Source: Candidatus Sulfopaludibacter sp. SbA3
GTDB taxonomy: Bacteria > Acidobacteriota > Terriglobia > Bryobacterales > Bryobacteraceae
DNA: 6,152 bases
Direction: 5' to 3'
NCBI GenBank assembly: GCA_945861255.1
Contig: CAMAUG010000240.1
Location: 1-6,152, forward strand
Each line of letters begins with the position of its first letter. The stretch's first letter is position 1. The notes below the pieces were generated by a model. It had not been told where the DNA came from, did not search any database, and was given only the letters and a program-made list of their open reading frames with translations. Positions 1 to 6,150 of the stretch are shown here, one piece after another. Both the position numbers and the translations under genes were made by a program.

Positions 1-1
1 C

Positions 2-556
2 GACCGGGAGCTGGTCACCCAAGTAAGCTGGATCATTCCGGAAAAAGGCATTTTGCAATTGCTGGACGCCGCACGTATCGTGCTCCGGGAAAGACGGGCG
101 GTGCACTTTGCGATTGTGGGGACTGGTGCGGCGGAGGTGGAATACCGCCAGCGCACCGAGGCGCTGGGAATCGCGCGGTCCGTGACTTGGACAGGCCGGC
201 TGGAAAATCCCATGGAAGAAGGTGTCTACGCCGCGACGGACGTGTTCTGCCTGGCCTCGCAATGGCAGGAAGCGTGCCCCTGGGTATTGGTGGAGGCGAT
301 GGCTTTTGAAAAACCGGCGGTCGTCACGGCGGTGGGCGGCATCCCGGAAGTGATTGAAGATGAAGTTACGGGTTTGTTGGTGGCACCGCCGAACGATCCC
401 GCCGCGCTCGCCCAACAAATACTGCGCCTGCTCGCCGATCCGGAATTGCGCCGCCGCATGGGTATCGCTGGGCGGCAGCGCGTAGAAGCGAAGTTCAACC
501 TGGAAAGCAACGTCGCGCGGCTGCTGACGCACTACGATCTCGACGGAGGACGCTAA
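2..556 (+). CDS. GT4-family glycosyltransferase, C-terminal half (5' end outside window)
   Basis: This is the donor-binding C-terminal domain of a GT-B fold, GT4-type glycosyltransferase, which would transfer a sugar from an activated nucleotide sugar to a growing glycan at the cytoplasmic face of the membrane. The frame is open from base 2, so the gene enters from the left; the TTG at 53 lies inside the conserved domain and is not the start. Visible motifs are WIIPEKG (phosphate-contacting loop), HFAIVGTG, VTWTGRLENP, the EX7E motif in QEACPWVLVEAMAFEKP, and GGIPEVIEDEVTGLLV. It aligns without gaps to residues 200-383 of the minus-strand glycosyltransferase at 4883-6034, with 141 of 184 residues identical by hand count. 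One oddity is Cys-Pro where that paralogue has Phe-Gly after the first Glu of EX7E. The acceptor-binding N-terminal domain is not visible, so sugar and acceptor cannot be named. Confidence 0.93.
   Translation, partial: DRELVTQVSWIIPEKGILQLLDAARIVLRERRAVHFAIVGTGAAEVEYRQRTEALGIARSVTWTGRLENPMEEGVYAATDVFCLASQWQEACPWVLVEAMAFEKPAVVTAVGGIPEVIEDEVTGLLVAPPNDPAALAQQILRLLADPELRRRMGIAGRQRVEAKFNLESNVARLLTHYDLDGGR
2..556 (+). repeat. Inverted paralogous repeat, left arm (GT4 3' half)
   Basis: This 555-bp segment matches 4883-5437 on the opposite strand along its whole length with no insertion or deletion. Identity is about 78% at nucleotide level over the last 219 bp (49 mismatches counted by hand, 30 of them at third codon positions). 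The longest identical run I noticed is 20 bp, around the codons for GGIPEVI. Similarity stops at the stop codon. The left limit is the window edge, so the true arm may be longer. Confidence 0.9.
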
Positions 557-634
557 AAGGGCGATGCGCAAGGCGGGTCCGCATGGCGGTCATTCCGAAT
601 ATCAAGGGCGCGACTTTGCCGGCTTTAAGGCCCC

Positions 635-640
635 GGAGGA
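635..640 (+). promoter_or_regulatory. Strong Shine-Dalgarno site (GGAGGA) for the leader ORF
   Basis: GGAGGA lies 9 nt before the ATG at 650, an ideal spacing. By contrast, the flippase ATG at 733 has no purine-rich site at a usable distance; the nearest, AGAGGA at 709-714, ends 18 nt upstream. This is the main reason to think ribosomes load here and reach the flippase by coupling. Confidence 0.5.
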
Positions 641-649
641 CCAGCCAGC

Positions 650-733
650 ATGGCCCGCGCCGCTACGATGAGCGGGACACGGCTACTGCTGCCGGGTGCC
701 GCGCTCGTAGAGGATGAAAACGTTCTGAATTAA
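650..733 (+). CDS. Possible 27-aa leader peptide coupled to the flippase
   Basis: This short ORF begins ATG GCC CGC (MARAATMSG) and ends ...EDENVLN. Its TAA stop shares a base with the flippase start, giving TAATG at 731-735. The support is a well-spaced GGAGGA upstream and the overlap typical of translational coupling. The peptide has a short hydrophobic centre (LLLPGAALV) and an acidic end, with no domain I recognise, so the act of translating it may matter more than the product. An in-frame ATG at 668 is an alternative start. The hairpin at 663-710 lies within it. The ORF is short enough to occur by chance; only conservation in related genomes would settle it. Confidence 0.35.
   Translation: MARAATMSGTRLLLPGAALVEDENVLN
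663..710 (+). promoter_or_regulatory. Imperfect hairpin upstream of the flippase start
   Basis: CTACGA (663-668) pairs with TCGTAG (705-710). After a 3-nt bulge, GCG (672-674) pairs with CGC (702-704). Further inner pairs (675-676 with 699-700, 678-680 with 696-698, 681-683 with 691-693) close a 7-nt loop at 684-690. That is about 17 pairs with several bulges. It has no following T-run, so it is not a standard terminator. It could modulate translation into the flippase, or be chance pairing in GC-rich DNA. Confidence 0.25.
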
Positions 734-2286
734 TGACACCTCTATCTCCAGCCCTGCCCTCGGCGCGGCCGTCTCCCCGCCTGCGGCGCTTCGCGGGCAA
801 CGCGTTGTGGAGCATCCTGGGAGTACTAGTCGGCCTGGTAGCGGGCCTGCTGCTGTCGCCCTATATCATCCGCAAACTGGGTTCGGAGGGCTACGGCGTT
901 TGGTCTCTGGCGTTCTCGTTGACCGCATACTACGGCTTCCTCGACTTCGGCCTGCGATCCGCCATCGTCAATTACACCGCCCGCGAATTCGCCCACGGAA
1001 ATCATGCGAAGATCAACGAGTTCCTCAGCACCGCACTCGCCTTTTCCGCGGGGGTCACGGTCTTGTTGGGGTTCGTCATCGCGCTTCTGGCGCCGCGGAC
1101 GCCGCGATGGTTCGGGATGGCGAGCGAATTCCGCGGAGGGTTCCAGTTGCTGTTTGTACTCGCCAGCGGTAGCGCGGTCCTCTCCTTCTGCTTCAACATC
1201 GTGAGCGGTTGCCTGGAAGGGTTCCAGCAGTACGGTGTCCTGCGCCGCCTCCAGACAGTGGTCTTCGCATGCCGCACTATAGGCTATTTCCTGGTCCTCC
1301 GGCAGGGCGGTGGCCTCATCTGGATGGCGCTCTGCACGGTATCATCCGCCGCCGCACTGTGGATCGGATACACACTCCTGTTAAGATCCGTCTTCCCGCA
1401 GCTCCATATACGATGGTCGCTGGTCCGGATGGACGTGCTGCGGGAAATGGCGCGGTATGGATTTCATACCAACGTAAACGGCGGAGCCTCCCTTTTGCTG
1501 GAGCAAACTCCTCCGGTGCTTATCGCCCGCGCGTTTCCCGAATCGGTGGTGGGTTACTTCTCCCTGCCGCTGCGGATTGTGCAAACTCCGTTGCAGATTG
1601 TGCGAACCATCGCCGAGATGCTGAATCCCTTGACGGCTGAATATCTGGCACGCGAAGAAAGCGCCAAGTTGGTCCGGCTCGGGATCTTGGGCAACCGGTA
1701 CAGCTTTGTACTCTACGCGCCGTTCGCATTGTTCATCCTGACCTGGGGAACGGACTTGGTGCGGTTGTGGGTGGGTGAGGAATTCGCCGTTTCGGCGGCG
1801 CCTCTGCTGCCTTACTTCGTGGTCGGCGCGTGGGTGGCGTTGGCTGGACAAAGCGCGTCCGTGGGAATCCTGTTCGGCCTCGGAGAGCACCGCTGGTGCG
1901 CGTGGGGAATGGTGGGGGAAGCGGTGGTCGTCGCCTCCGCGGCCGCGCTTGTCCTGGATCGCGGACTGGTAGTGCTCGCCATGTGGTGCGCCGGGGCCAT
2001 GCTGGCCAACCGCGGCGTCCTCATCGCGTGGGCGCTCTGCCAAAGTTTTCGAATTTCATTTGGACCGTATCTGTGGTCCATATATGGCAGGGGCTTACTG
2101 CTGGCGATTCCAATCTATTTGCTGCTGGCGTATCTGCAACAATTCTTCCCGGTGAAAAACTGGGGACTCATCGTGCTGGCCGCGGCCGCTAGTTGCATTT
2201 ACTTGCTGCCAGCCTTTTTCCTGTGCTTTGAAAAAGACCACCGCCACGCGGCGGTGTACTGGACTCGCAAGCTCCTGCGCGGCTAG
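733..2286 (+). CDS. Polysaccharide flippase (Wzx-like, MOP superfamily)
   Basis: This 517-aa polytopic membrane protein is predicted to flip lipid-linked oligosaccharide repeat units from the cytoplasmic to the periplasmic face of the inner membrane. After a proline-rich 19-residue tail comes the typical family opening, RRFAGNALWSILGVLVGL, then SPYIIRKLGSEGYGVWSLAFS and DFGLRSAIVNYTARE, a layout common in Wzx/RfbX-type transporters. Hydrophobic segments fall near residues 23-43, 55-70, 98-120, 137-158, 176-190, 195-217, 322-340, 356-372, 392-408, 411-433, 454-469 and 476-498, with weaker ones around 255-300. This fits 12-14 helices and the usual family length. ATG 733 is the first start after an in-frame TGA at 715-717. 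It lacks its own ribosome site and overlaps the stop of a short upstream ORF. Its TAG overlaps the stop of the convergent methyltransferase gene. Substrate cannot be told from sequence. Confidence 0.93.
   Translation: MTPLSPALPSARPSPRLRRFAGNALWSILGVLVGLVAGLLLSPYIIRKLGSEGYGVWSLAFSLTAYYGFLDFGLRSAIVNYTAREFAHGNHAKINEFLSTALAFSAGVTVLLGFVIALLAPRTPRWFGMASEFRGGFQLLFVLASGSAVLSFCFNIVSGCLEGFQQYGVLRRLQTVVFACRTIGYFLVLRQGGGLIWMALCTVSSAAALWIGYTLLLRSVFPQLHIRWSLVRMDVLREMARYGFHTNVNGGASLLLEQTPPVLIARAFPESVVGYFSLPLRIVQTPLQIVRTIAEMLNPLTAEYLAREESAKLVRLGILGNRYSFVLYAPFALFILTWGTDLVRLWVGEEFAVSAAPLLPYFVVGAWVALAGQSASVGILFGLGEHRWCAWGMVGEAVVVASAAALVLDRGLVVLAMWCAGAMLANRGVLIAWALCQSFRISFGPYLWSIYGRGLLLAIPIYLLLAYLQQFFPVKNWGLIVLAAAASCIYLLPAFFLCFEKDHRHAAVYWTRKLLRG
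2231..2256 (-). terminator. Rho-independent terminator of the minus-strand operon, inside the flippase gene
   Basis: Read on the minus strand, CACCGCC-GCGT-GGCGGTG forms a perfect 7-bp GC-rich stem with a 4-nt loop (2256-2239), followed directly by GTCTTTTTC. The stem begins 26 bp past the methyltransferase stop, where an operon terminator would be expected. On the plus strand the same bases are flippase codons near residues 500-508 (KDHRHAAVY), preceded by an A-run rather than followed by T, so it should act mainly in the minus direction. Confidence 0.6.
2283..2286. other. Shared palindromic stop (CTAG) of convergent genes
   Basis: CTAG gives TAG at 2284-2286 for the flippase on the plus strand and TAG at 2285-2283 for the methyltransferase on the minus strand. 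The two coding regions therefore overlap by 4 bp tail to tail, with no intergenic DNA between the convergent units. Confidence 0.9.
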
Positions 2287-2957
2287 ATTCCCAAGCAGTT
2301 TCCCGGCCGGTAGAACACCGATGTCTCGCTCTTCTCATTCAAGCCCGGTGGAATTCCCACAAACTCCAAGCGCCGGAATCCGCGTTCCTCCAGAAACCGG
2401 TATCCGGGCTCATAGTAGACGCGATCGGAGTTGTCCCAAACGATGACGCCATCCGGCGCCAACGCTTCCACCGCGTGTCTGGCGCAGCGTACGCGCAGGC
2501 GGCCATCGATCACAACAATCGAAAACGGGATCCCAGGTTCCAAAGCTAATCGGGCGTAGCTTTCCTCGCCCGCGCCACCGCCGTCGTCAAGCTGTCCGAG
2601 GCCGTGCAGGGGTGCATAATGAATTCGCACGTTGGGGGGAGCTTGCGCCGTGATCCGCTCATACCAATCGCGTTGATGTTCGGCCGCGTGGACCTGCTTC
2701 ACGCGTCGCGACCACCACAGCGTGCTGGCGCCGCACCCATACTCAAACACTGTCATCTCCGGGCGGATTCTTCGCGCCAGAAACTCGACCGCCGGATATG
2801 TCATGAACGGAACGGGACCGCCCTCCCGATCGACGGGGCGGTGTTCCTCGAAACTCCGGAACCACCCGTCGTCATGCAACGGTCCCTTCACCTTCAGGCT
2901 ATACAGCCCGTAAAGGCGGCAGGCTTCCAATATTTTCCGCGCGGCCCATCGCAGCAT
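2283..2957 (-). CDS. Class I SAM-dependent methyltransferase-like protein
   Basis: This 224-aa protein has a Rossmann-type methyltransferase core. Motif I is VFEYGCGASTLWWSRRV (from residue 70), with the acidic end of strand 2 in VHAAEH (Glu93). FSIVVIDGR (145-153, Asp151) and GVIVWDNSDR (170-179) match the strand 4 and 5 regions. Before the core, GPVPFMTYPAVEFL is a segment I associate with small methyltransferase-like proteins found in polysaccharide loci. The likely role is O-methylation of a sugar or other glycan component in the cytoplasm; the acceptor is unknown. The ATG lies 2 bp after the heparinase-family stop, with GGAAG about 10 nt upstream as a possible ribosome site, so it is the last gene of the minus operon. 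There is no signal peptide or membrane segment. Its stop overlaps the flippase stop. Confidence 0.82.
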   Translation of the reverse strand: MLRWAARKILEACRLYGLYSLKVKGPLHDDGWFRSFEEHRPVDREGGPVPFMTYPAVEFLARRIRPEMTVFEYGCGASTLWWSRRVKQVHAAEHQRDWYERITAQAPPNVRIHYAPLHGLGQLDDGGGAGEESYARLALEPGIPFSIVVIDGRLRVRCARHAVEALAPDGVIVWDNSDRVYYEPGYRFLEERGFRRLEFVGIPPGLNEKSETSVFYRPGNCLGI

Positions 2958-2959
2958 CG

Positions 2960-4876
2960 TTAGAAAACTTCCGGCGGCCCGTGATCCGGCACCCGCGCGG
3001 TTCCCCCTTCATATTCGATCAAGACTGAGTCTCCGTCACGGCTTACATTTCGAATGATGGCAAGCCCTTCAAAGTCCAGTACGGCCGCCAGCACGGCAGG
3101 CAAGGGCCCGGACCGCCGCGCCACCCATCGCCGCGCTGGAATCGAAGAGCCATATGCGCAAGACCGCTCGGCCGGTTCCTCGAAAGCCGGCGGATGGCAA
3201 CTCAACCCCTCCGCGGAAAACGCTTCCGCGCTGAGCCAGCGCTGCTCCACGCACCAGTCTCCAGGAGGTCCATCCACACGGTCGATCACCACCAGTGTCC
3301 CCGATTTCCGGAGCGCCACGGTGCGGCGGTGGGTGAATCCGCGGTATCGGCAAACGCCATCGATGATATCGCCCATCTTGTTGGAGTCCTGGTGCAGCAA
3401 CTTCACCTCCGGCATATCACTCCATCGGAACGGGCCTTGCGGAGAAGCTTGCTCCACGCCTTGCATGGCGCTGGATTGAATGGACACGGTGTTGTGCGCG
3501 GCGGCGGTACGGAAGCGCTCGCGCACTGCGCTATCGGAGTAGCCGCCGGTCCCCGGGTCAATCAGCGCTTCCGCCCCCCGGTGAAATACCACGAGCGAAA
3601 GCGTGTCAGCATGCGAGTGACCTCCGGTTCCCGCGCCGAACGGTCCCACGTCCACGATCGCATGAACTGTTTCCGACCGCAGCACGGCAAGGCCCGCGTC
3701 CGCAAACCACCGCGATTCCGGCGGCTCCCGGGGAACGGGCGGCGGGGGAGTACGGCCCAGCCACCACGCCGCTTGTTCTGCCGCGCATGTACTTTCGCGC
3801 AGCCATTCAGGCCGGCCTAGAGCCAGCGCGCACGTCGTGAGCGTCGCTTGCCCAAACCGGCGCCGGTCGCCATAGGGATGAAATACACGTCCTCCATCGT
3901 CGTCGCCAAGCATCGGGAGAATGCCGTCGTCGCTCATCAACGCGTCCAGAAATTCCGCCATGCGCCCCAGTTGGCCGCGATACCAAGCGGGCACATCCTG
4001 AGCGATGAGCGAGTGCAGCAGGAAGAAATCCAGGGCGTACAAATGGTAGTACGCCGACTGTTCGAAATGACTGCCGTCCTCGCGCACTTGCCGCCGCATC
4101 TGTTCCAGCACAATCCCGGACCCAAGCTCCCGCCAACGTGCCGAGCGCGGCAGTGCGGGCAGCAACACGCCCAGCGCGTGCAGCACGACTGCCTCTCCCA
4201 ACAAATGCGTGTTCGGAGAGAAATACAGCGAGAGATTGTTTTCAATATGCAGCCCGTGCTGGTAGAGAGATATCATCCACCGTTGGCGCAACGTTTTTTC
4301 GAGGCGGCCACCCACCATGTGCAGCACCCAAATCCAGGAAAGCGCCCGGAACGCTACTTCCAGAGCGCTGCACCAATTTATGCCTCTTTGAAAGGGGTTG
4401 GCTTCCATCCAACTCTCGCATTGCAGCGGAATCTCGTCGAGAAACTGGCTGTTGCCGGTCAGCAAATACGCCTGCGCAAGAACCACCAGGTGCTGGTGCC
4501 GGTTCAATTCCCATACAATCTTGTGGTCTCCCGCACGATGGAAGTCCAGGTACGGGATGCGGCGGAAATATTCGGTGCCGGTTTCCTTGTTGTGAACGAA
4601 ATCCCTCCGCCAGGCGATGCGCGTCCCCAGATCCGTTGGCGGCAGCCCTAGCAACTGGAAGCGGTGCGCGGCGATTTCCTCCGCCAGCCGTACGGTTGAT
4701 GCCGCGTAGTCGGAACCCCGCAACTCGCTTGCCACCAGCGCCGGGTCTGGCAGTCCGGCCAGCGGCCCTACGACGGACCCGGCGATGCGCGGATCCAAGA
4801 TGGGCGGCGCCGCCAGCAGGCGCGCATTGACCACTTCCTGGCGCAAGCGAAACGCGAGTTCACCAATGGATCGCAT
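2960..4876 (-). CDS. Heparinase II/III-family protein (putative polysaccharide lyase)
   Basis: This 638-aa protein has the family architecture: an N-terminal alpha/alpha-toroid (about residues 50-370) and a C-terminal beta-sandwich domain (about 390-638). Its opening, GELAFRLRQEV, is typical of versions encoded in exopolysaccharide loci. Conserved segments include KIVWELNRHQHLVVLAQAY, NWCSALEVAFRALSW, SPNTHLLGEAV (Asn222, His224), HFEQSAYYHLYALDFF (Tyr276/277), MLGDDDGGR, GTGGHSHADTLSL (His420, His422) and AAHNTVSI (His461). The Asn/Tyr/His set matches the catalytic pattern known for PL12-type heparinases, so lyase chemistry on a uronic-acid-containing glycan is plausible; the substrate is unknown. 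I see no signal peptide: the N-terminus is charged and lacks a hydrophobic run. The gene starts 6 bp after the glycosyltransferase stop and ends 2 bp before the methyltransferase start, with only weak ribosome-site sequence. It is clearly co-transcribed. Confidence 0.9.
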   Translation of the reverse strand: MRSIGELAFRLRQEVVNARLLAAPPILDPRIAGSVVGPLAGLPDPALVASELRGSDYAASTVRLAEEIAAHRFQLLGLPPTDLGTRIAWRRDFVHNKETGTEYFRRIPYLDFHRAGDHKIVWELNRHQHLVVLAQAYLLTGNSQFLDEIPLQCESWMEANPFQRGINWCSALEVAFRALSWIWVLHMVGGRLEKTLRQRWMISLYQHGLHIENNLSLYFSPNTHLLGEAVVLHALGVLLPALPRSARWRELGSGIVLEQMRRQVREDGSHFEQSAYYHLYALDFFLLHSLIAQDVPAWYRGQLGRMAEFLDALMSDDGILPMLGDDDGGRVFHPYGDRRRFGQATLTTCALALGRPEWLRESTCAAEQAAWWLGRTPPPPVPREPPESRWFADAGLAVLRSETVHAIVDVGPFGAGTGGHSHADTLSLVVFHRGAEALIDPGTGGYSDSAVRERFRTAAAHNTVSIQSSAMQGVEQASPQGPFRWSDMPEVKLLHQDSNKMGDIIDGVCRYRGFTHRRTVALRKSGTLVVIDRVDGPPGDWCVEQRWLSAEAFSAEGLSCHPPAFEEPAERSCAYGSSIPARRWVARRSGPLPAVLAAVLDFEGLAIIRNVSRDGDSVLIEYEGGTARVPDHGPPEVF

Positions 4877-4882
4877 GATTCT

Positions 4883-5437
4883 CTAACGTCCGTCATCCAA
4901 GTTGTAATGCGTGAGAATCTGTGCCACGTTTCGTTCCAGATGGAACTTCTCTTCCACTCGCCGCCTCCCGGCCATGCCCATGCGGCGGCGCAACCCTGGA
5001 TCGGCGAGCAAGCGCAGCAGTTGCTGGGCCAGCGCGGCAGAATCGTGAGGCGGCGTCACCAACAGGCCCGTAATCCCGTCTTCGATCACTTCCGGGATGC
5101 CGCCGACGGCCGTCGCCACCGCGGGTTTTTCAAATGCCATCGCCTCCGCCAATACCCATCCGAACGCCTCCTGCCATTGCGATGCGAGACAGAACACATC
5201 CGTCGCCGCGTAGACGCCTTCGTCGATAGGATTTTCGAGCAGGCCTGTCCAGGTCACGGATGGCCCGATTCCCAGCGCATCGGCGCGCCGGCGATATTCC
5301 GCCTCGCCCGCCCCATTGCCGACGATGGCGAAATGCGCCGAGGGCCGCTCTCGCAACACGACCTTCGCGGCTTCAAGCAACTGCGGAATCCCTTTTTCCG
5401 GAATGATCCAACCCACTTGGGTGATCAAGTCGCTGCC
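4883..5437 (-). repeat. Inverted paralogous repeat, right arm (GT4 3' half)
   Basis: This is the counterpart of 2-556 in opposite orientation, equal in length (555 bp) and gap-free. The two arms enclose 4,326 bp carrying the flippase, the methyltransferase and the heparinase-family gene. Divergence of about 22%, with substitutions concentrated at third codon positions, indicates an old duplication under protein-level constraint rather than a recent copy. Confidence 0.9.
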
Positions 5438-6034
5438 GGCCGGGATTCCGAACCGGCGACGGAATGCCGCGCCGGCATCCGCCGCGCCCTCCAGGTTCGG
5501 CGGAAGGATCGCGTTGTAAACAACCTCGAAACGACCGGCGGGCAGGATGTCCAGATCCACCATGGCGCGGCGCGTGTAGGCGCTGATCGCGAAGACGCGG
5601 GTCAGGGGCGCGTTGATGGCGCGCACGGCCGCGCGCTTCCACGCGGGCGCCCTTGCGGCCAGGTGTCCGGAAGGGTTCGAGCCCTGCGCTGTAAAAAATA
5701 CCTGCCGTACTCCATGCATCTTCGCCAACCAGGCGAAGGGACTTATGAAGCTCACGAATTGCAGGTGCAATATGGAAGGCCTGTAGCGGCGCAGCAGCGT
5801 GGCCAGCGCCCGTGCGCTGGCGCCCATCGATGCTTCCAGTTGCGGAACCGCCTCAACTGTCAGATTCGGCGCGCTCAGGAATCGCGCGATATTGCCTTGG
5901 GGAAGCCGGCTGAACACCGCCACCAGCTTCGATCCGCGCGCTTCCAGTTGCCGCGCCAGCTCGCGTGTGTAGACTTCCACACCGCCGATGCGGAACGGAT
6001 CGACGCCAAAAACCGCGACTACGGTCGATCCCAT
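4883..6034 (-). CDS. GT4-family glycosyltransferase, complete
   Basis: This 383-aa GT-B enzyme should transfer a sugar from a nucleotide donor onto a lipid-linked glycan intermediate in the cytoplasm. The N-terminal domain opens with a beta strand and glycine loop (VVAVFGVDPFRIGGVEVYTRELARQL), followed by HLQFVSFISPFAW (90-102) and VFAISAYTRR (147-156). The C-terminal domain has GWIIPEKG (208-215), HFAIVGNGAGE (234-244), TWTGLLENP, the EX7E motif QEAFGWVLAEAMAFEKP (Glu289 and Glu297) and GGIPEVIEDGITGLLV. The length is normal for the family. ATG 6034 is chosen because the glycine loop follows at the usual distance and no nearby alternative exists. It overlaps the upstream gene by 16 nt and lacks a clear Shine-Dalgarno site, which suggests coupled translation. 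Its C-terminal half is a close paralogue of the plus-strand gene at 2-556. Confidence 0.94.
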   Translation of the reverse strand: MGSTVVAVFGVDPFRIGGVEVYTRELARQLEARGSKLVAVFSRLPQGNIARFLSAPNLTVEAVPQLEASMGASARALATLLRRYRPSILHLQFVSFISPFAWLAKMHGVRQVFFTAQGSNPSGHLAARAPAWKRAAVRAINAPLTRVFAISAYTRRAMVDLDILPAGRFEVVYNAILPPNLEGAADAGAAFRRRFGIPAGSDLITQVGWIIPEKGIPQLLEAAKVVLRERPSAHFAIVGNGAGEAEYRRRADALGIGPSVTWTGLLENPIDEGVYAATDVFCLASQWQEAFGWVLAEAMAFEKPAVATAVGGIPEVIEDGITGLLVTPPHDSAALAQQLLRLLADPGLRRRMGMAGRRRVEEKFHLERNVAQILTHYNLDDGR

Positions 6035-6150
6035 GAATCGGAAGCGGTCAGCGAAGGCGCAAGTTCAATATGGTGCAGCTCCGTCTCCGTCATGCGATGC
6101 TCCAGGCAGCAGCCCCTCTCCCAGAAACGCTGGCGGTTTTCCCAGATCTC
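6019..6150 (-). CDS. C-terminal end of an unrecognised protein (5' part outside window)
   Basis: One minus-strand frame is open from the right edge to a TAG at 6019-6021, encoding 43 residues that begin EIWENRQRFWERGCC and end TASDSWDRP. The other two minus frames hit stops here. Codons favour G or C at the third position, as in the neighbouring genes, and the stop falls 16 nt inside the next gene, a common operon arrangement. Together these suggest the real 3' end of a gene co-transcribed with the glycosyltransferase. I do not recognise the family; the visible part is rich in charged and aromatic residues and has no membrane segment. Given the context it is probably another glycan-locus enzyme, but the sequence does not show that. 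Confidence 0.55.
   Translation of the reverse strand, partial: EIWENRQRFWERGCCLEHRMTETELHHIELAPSLTASDSWDRP

Larger units (their letters stand above)
557..732. other. Spacer between glycosyltransferase and flippase
   Basis: This 176-bp spacer has no long ORF and no convincing sigma-70 promoter or T-tract terminator. What it does contain is a GGAGGA Shine-Dalgarno-like site at 635-640, a 27-codon ORF from 650 that ends on the flippase start codon, and an imperfect hairpin at 663-710. A second 35-codon ORF (564-671) is also open but lacks a well-placed ribosome site. A GGAGGA at 545-550, inside the end of the glycosyltransferase gene, lies 13 nt before its ATG. The spacer may be transcribed as part of one plus-strand unit. 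Confidence 0.5.

Noticed and set aside
53..556. TTG at 53 as the start of a short stand-alone 167-aa protein
   Set aside because: The frame is open upstream to base 2 and the preceding residues continue the alignment to the full-length paralogue, so the gene starts outside the window.
596..640. Possible promoter for the flippase in the spacer (TATCAA, TTGCCG)
   Set aside because: No pair of -35 and -10 elements occurs at proper spacing; the matches are no better than chance.
564..671. A 35-codon ORF after the left glycosyltransferase, starting ATGCG like the heparinase-family gene after the right copy
   Set aside because: Both paralogues are followed by ATGCG 6-7 bp past the stop, which hinted at a truncated heparinase remnant. 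Similarity ends after those five bases and the encoded peptide does not match the heparinase N-terminus. The only good GGAGGA is 13 nt away.
1381..2043. 220-codon minus-strand ORF opposite the flippase
   Set aside because: Its translation is low in complexity and rich in Arg, Gln, His and Pro, typical of an antisense frame in GC-rich DNA. The plus frame encodes a clear membrane transporter.
2287..2330. Possible plus-strand terminator after the flippase (CCGGCCGG and CGGT/ACCG pairs)
   Set aside because: Stems are only about 4 bp and no T-run follows, so I cannot support a terminator here.
3848..4651. 267-codon plus-strand ORF, and another at 4138-4830, opposite the heparinase-family gene
   Set aside because: No recognisable domain, and both lie antisense to conserved catalytic segments of the heparinase-family protein, so they are shadows of that gene.
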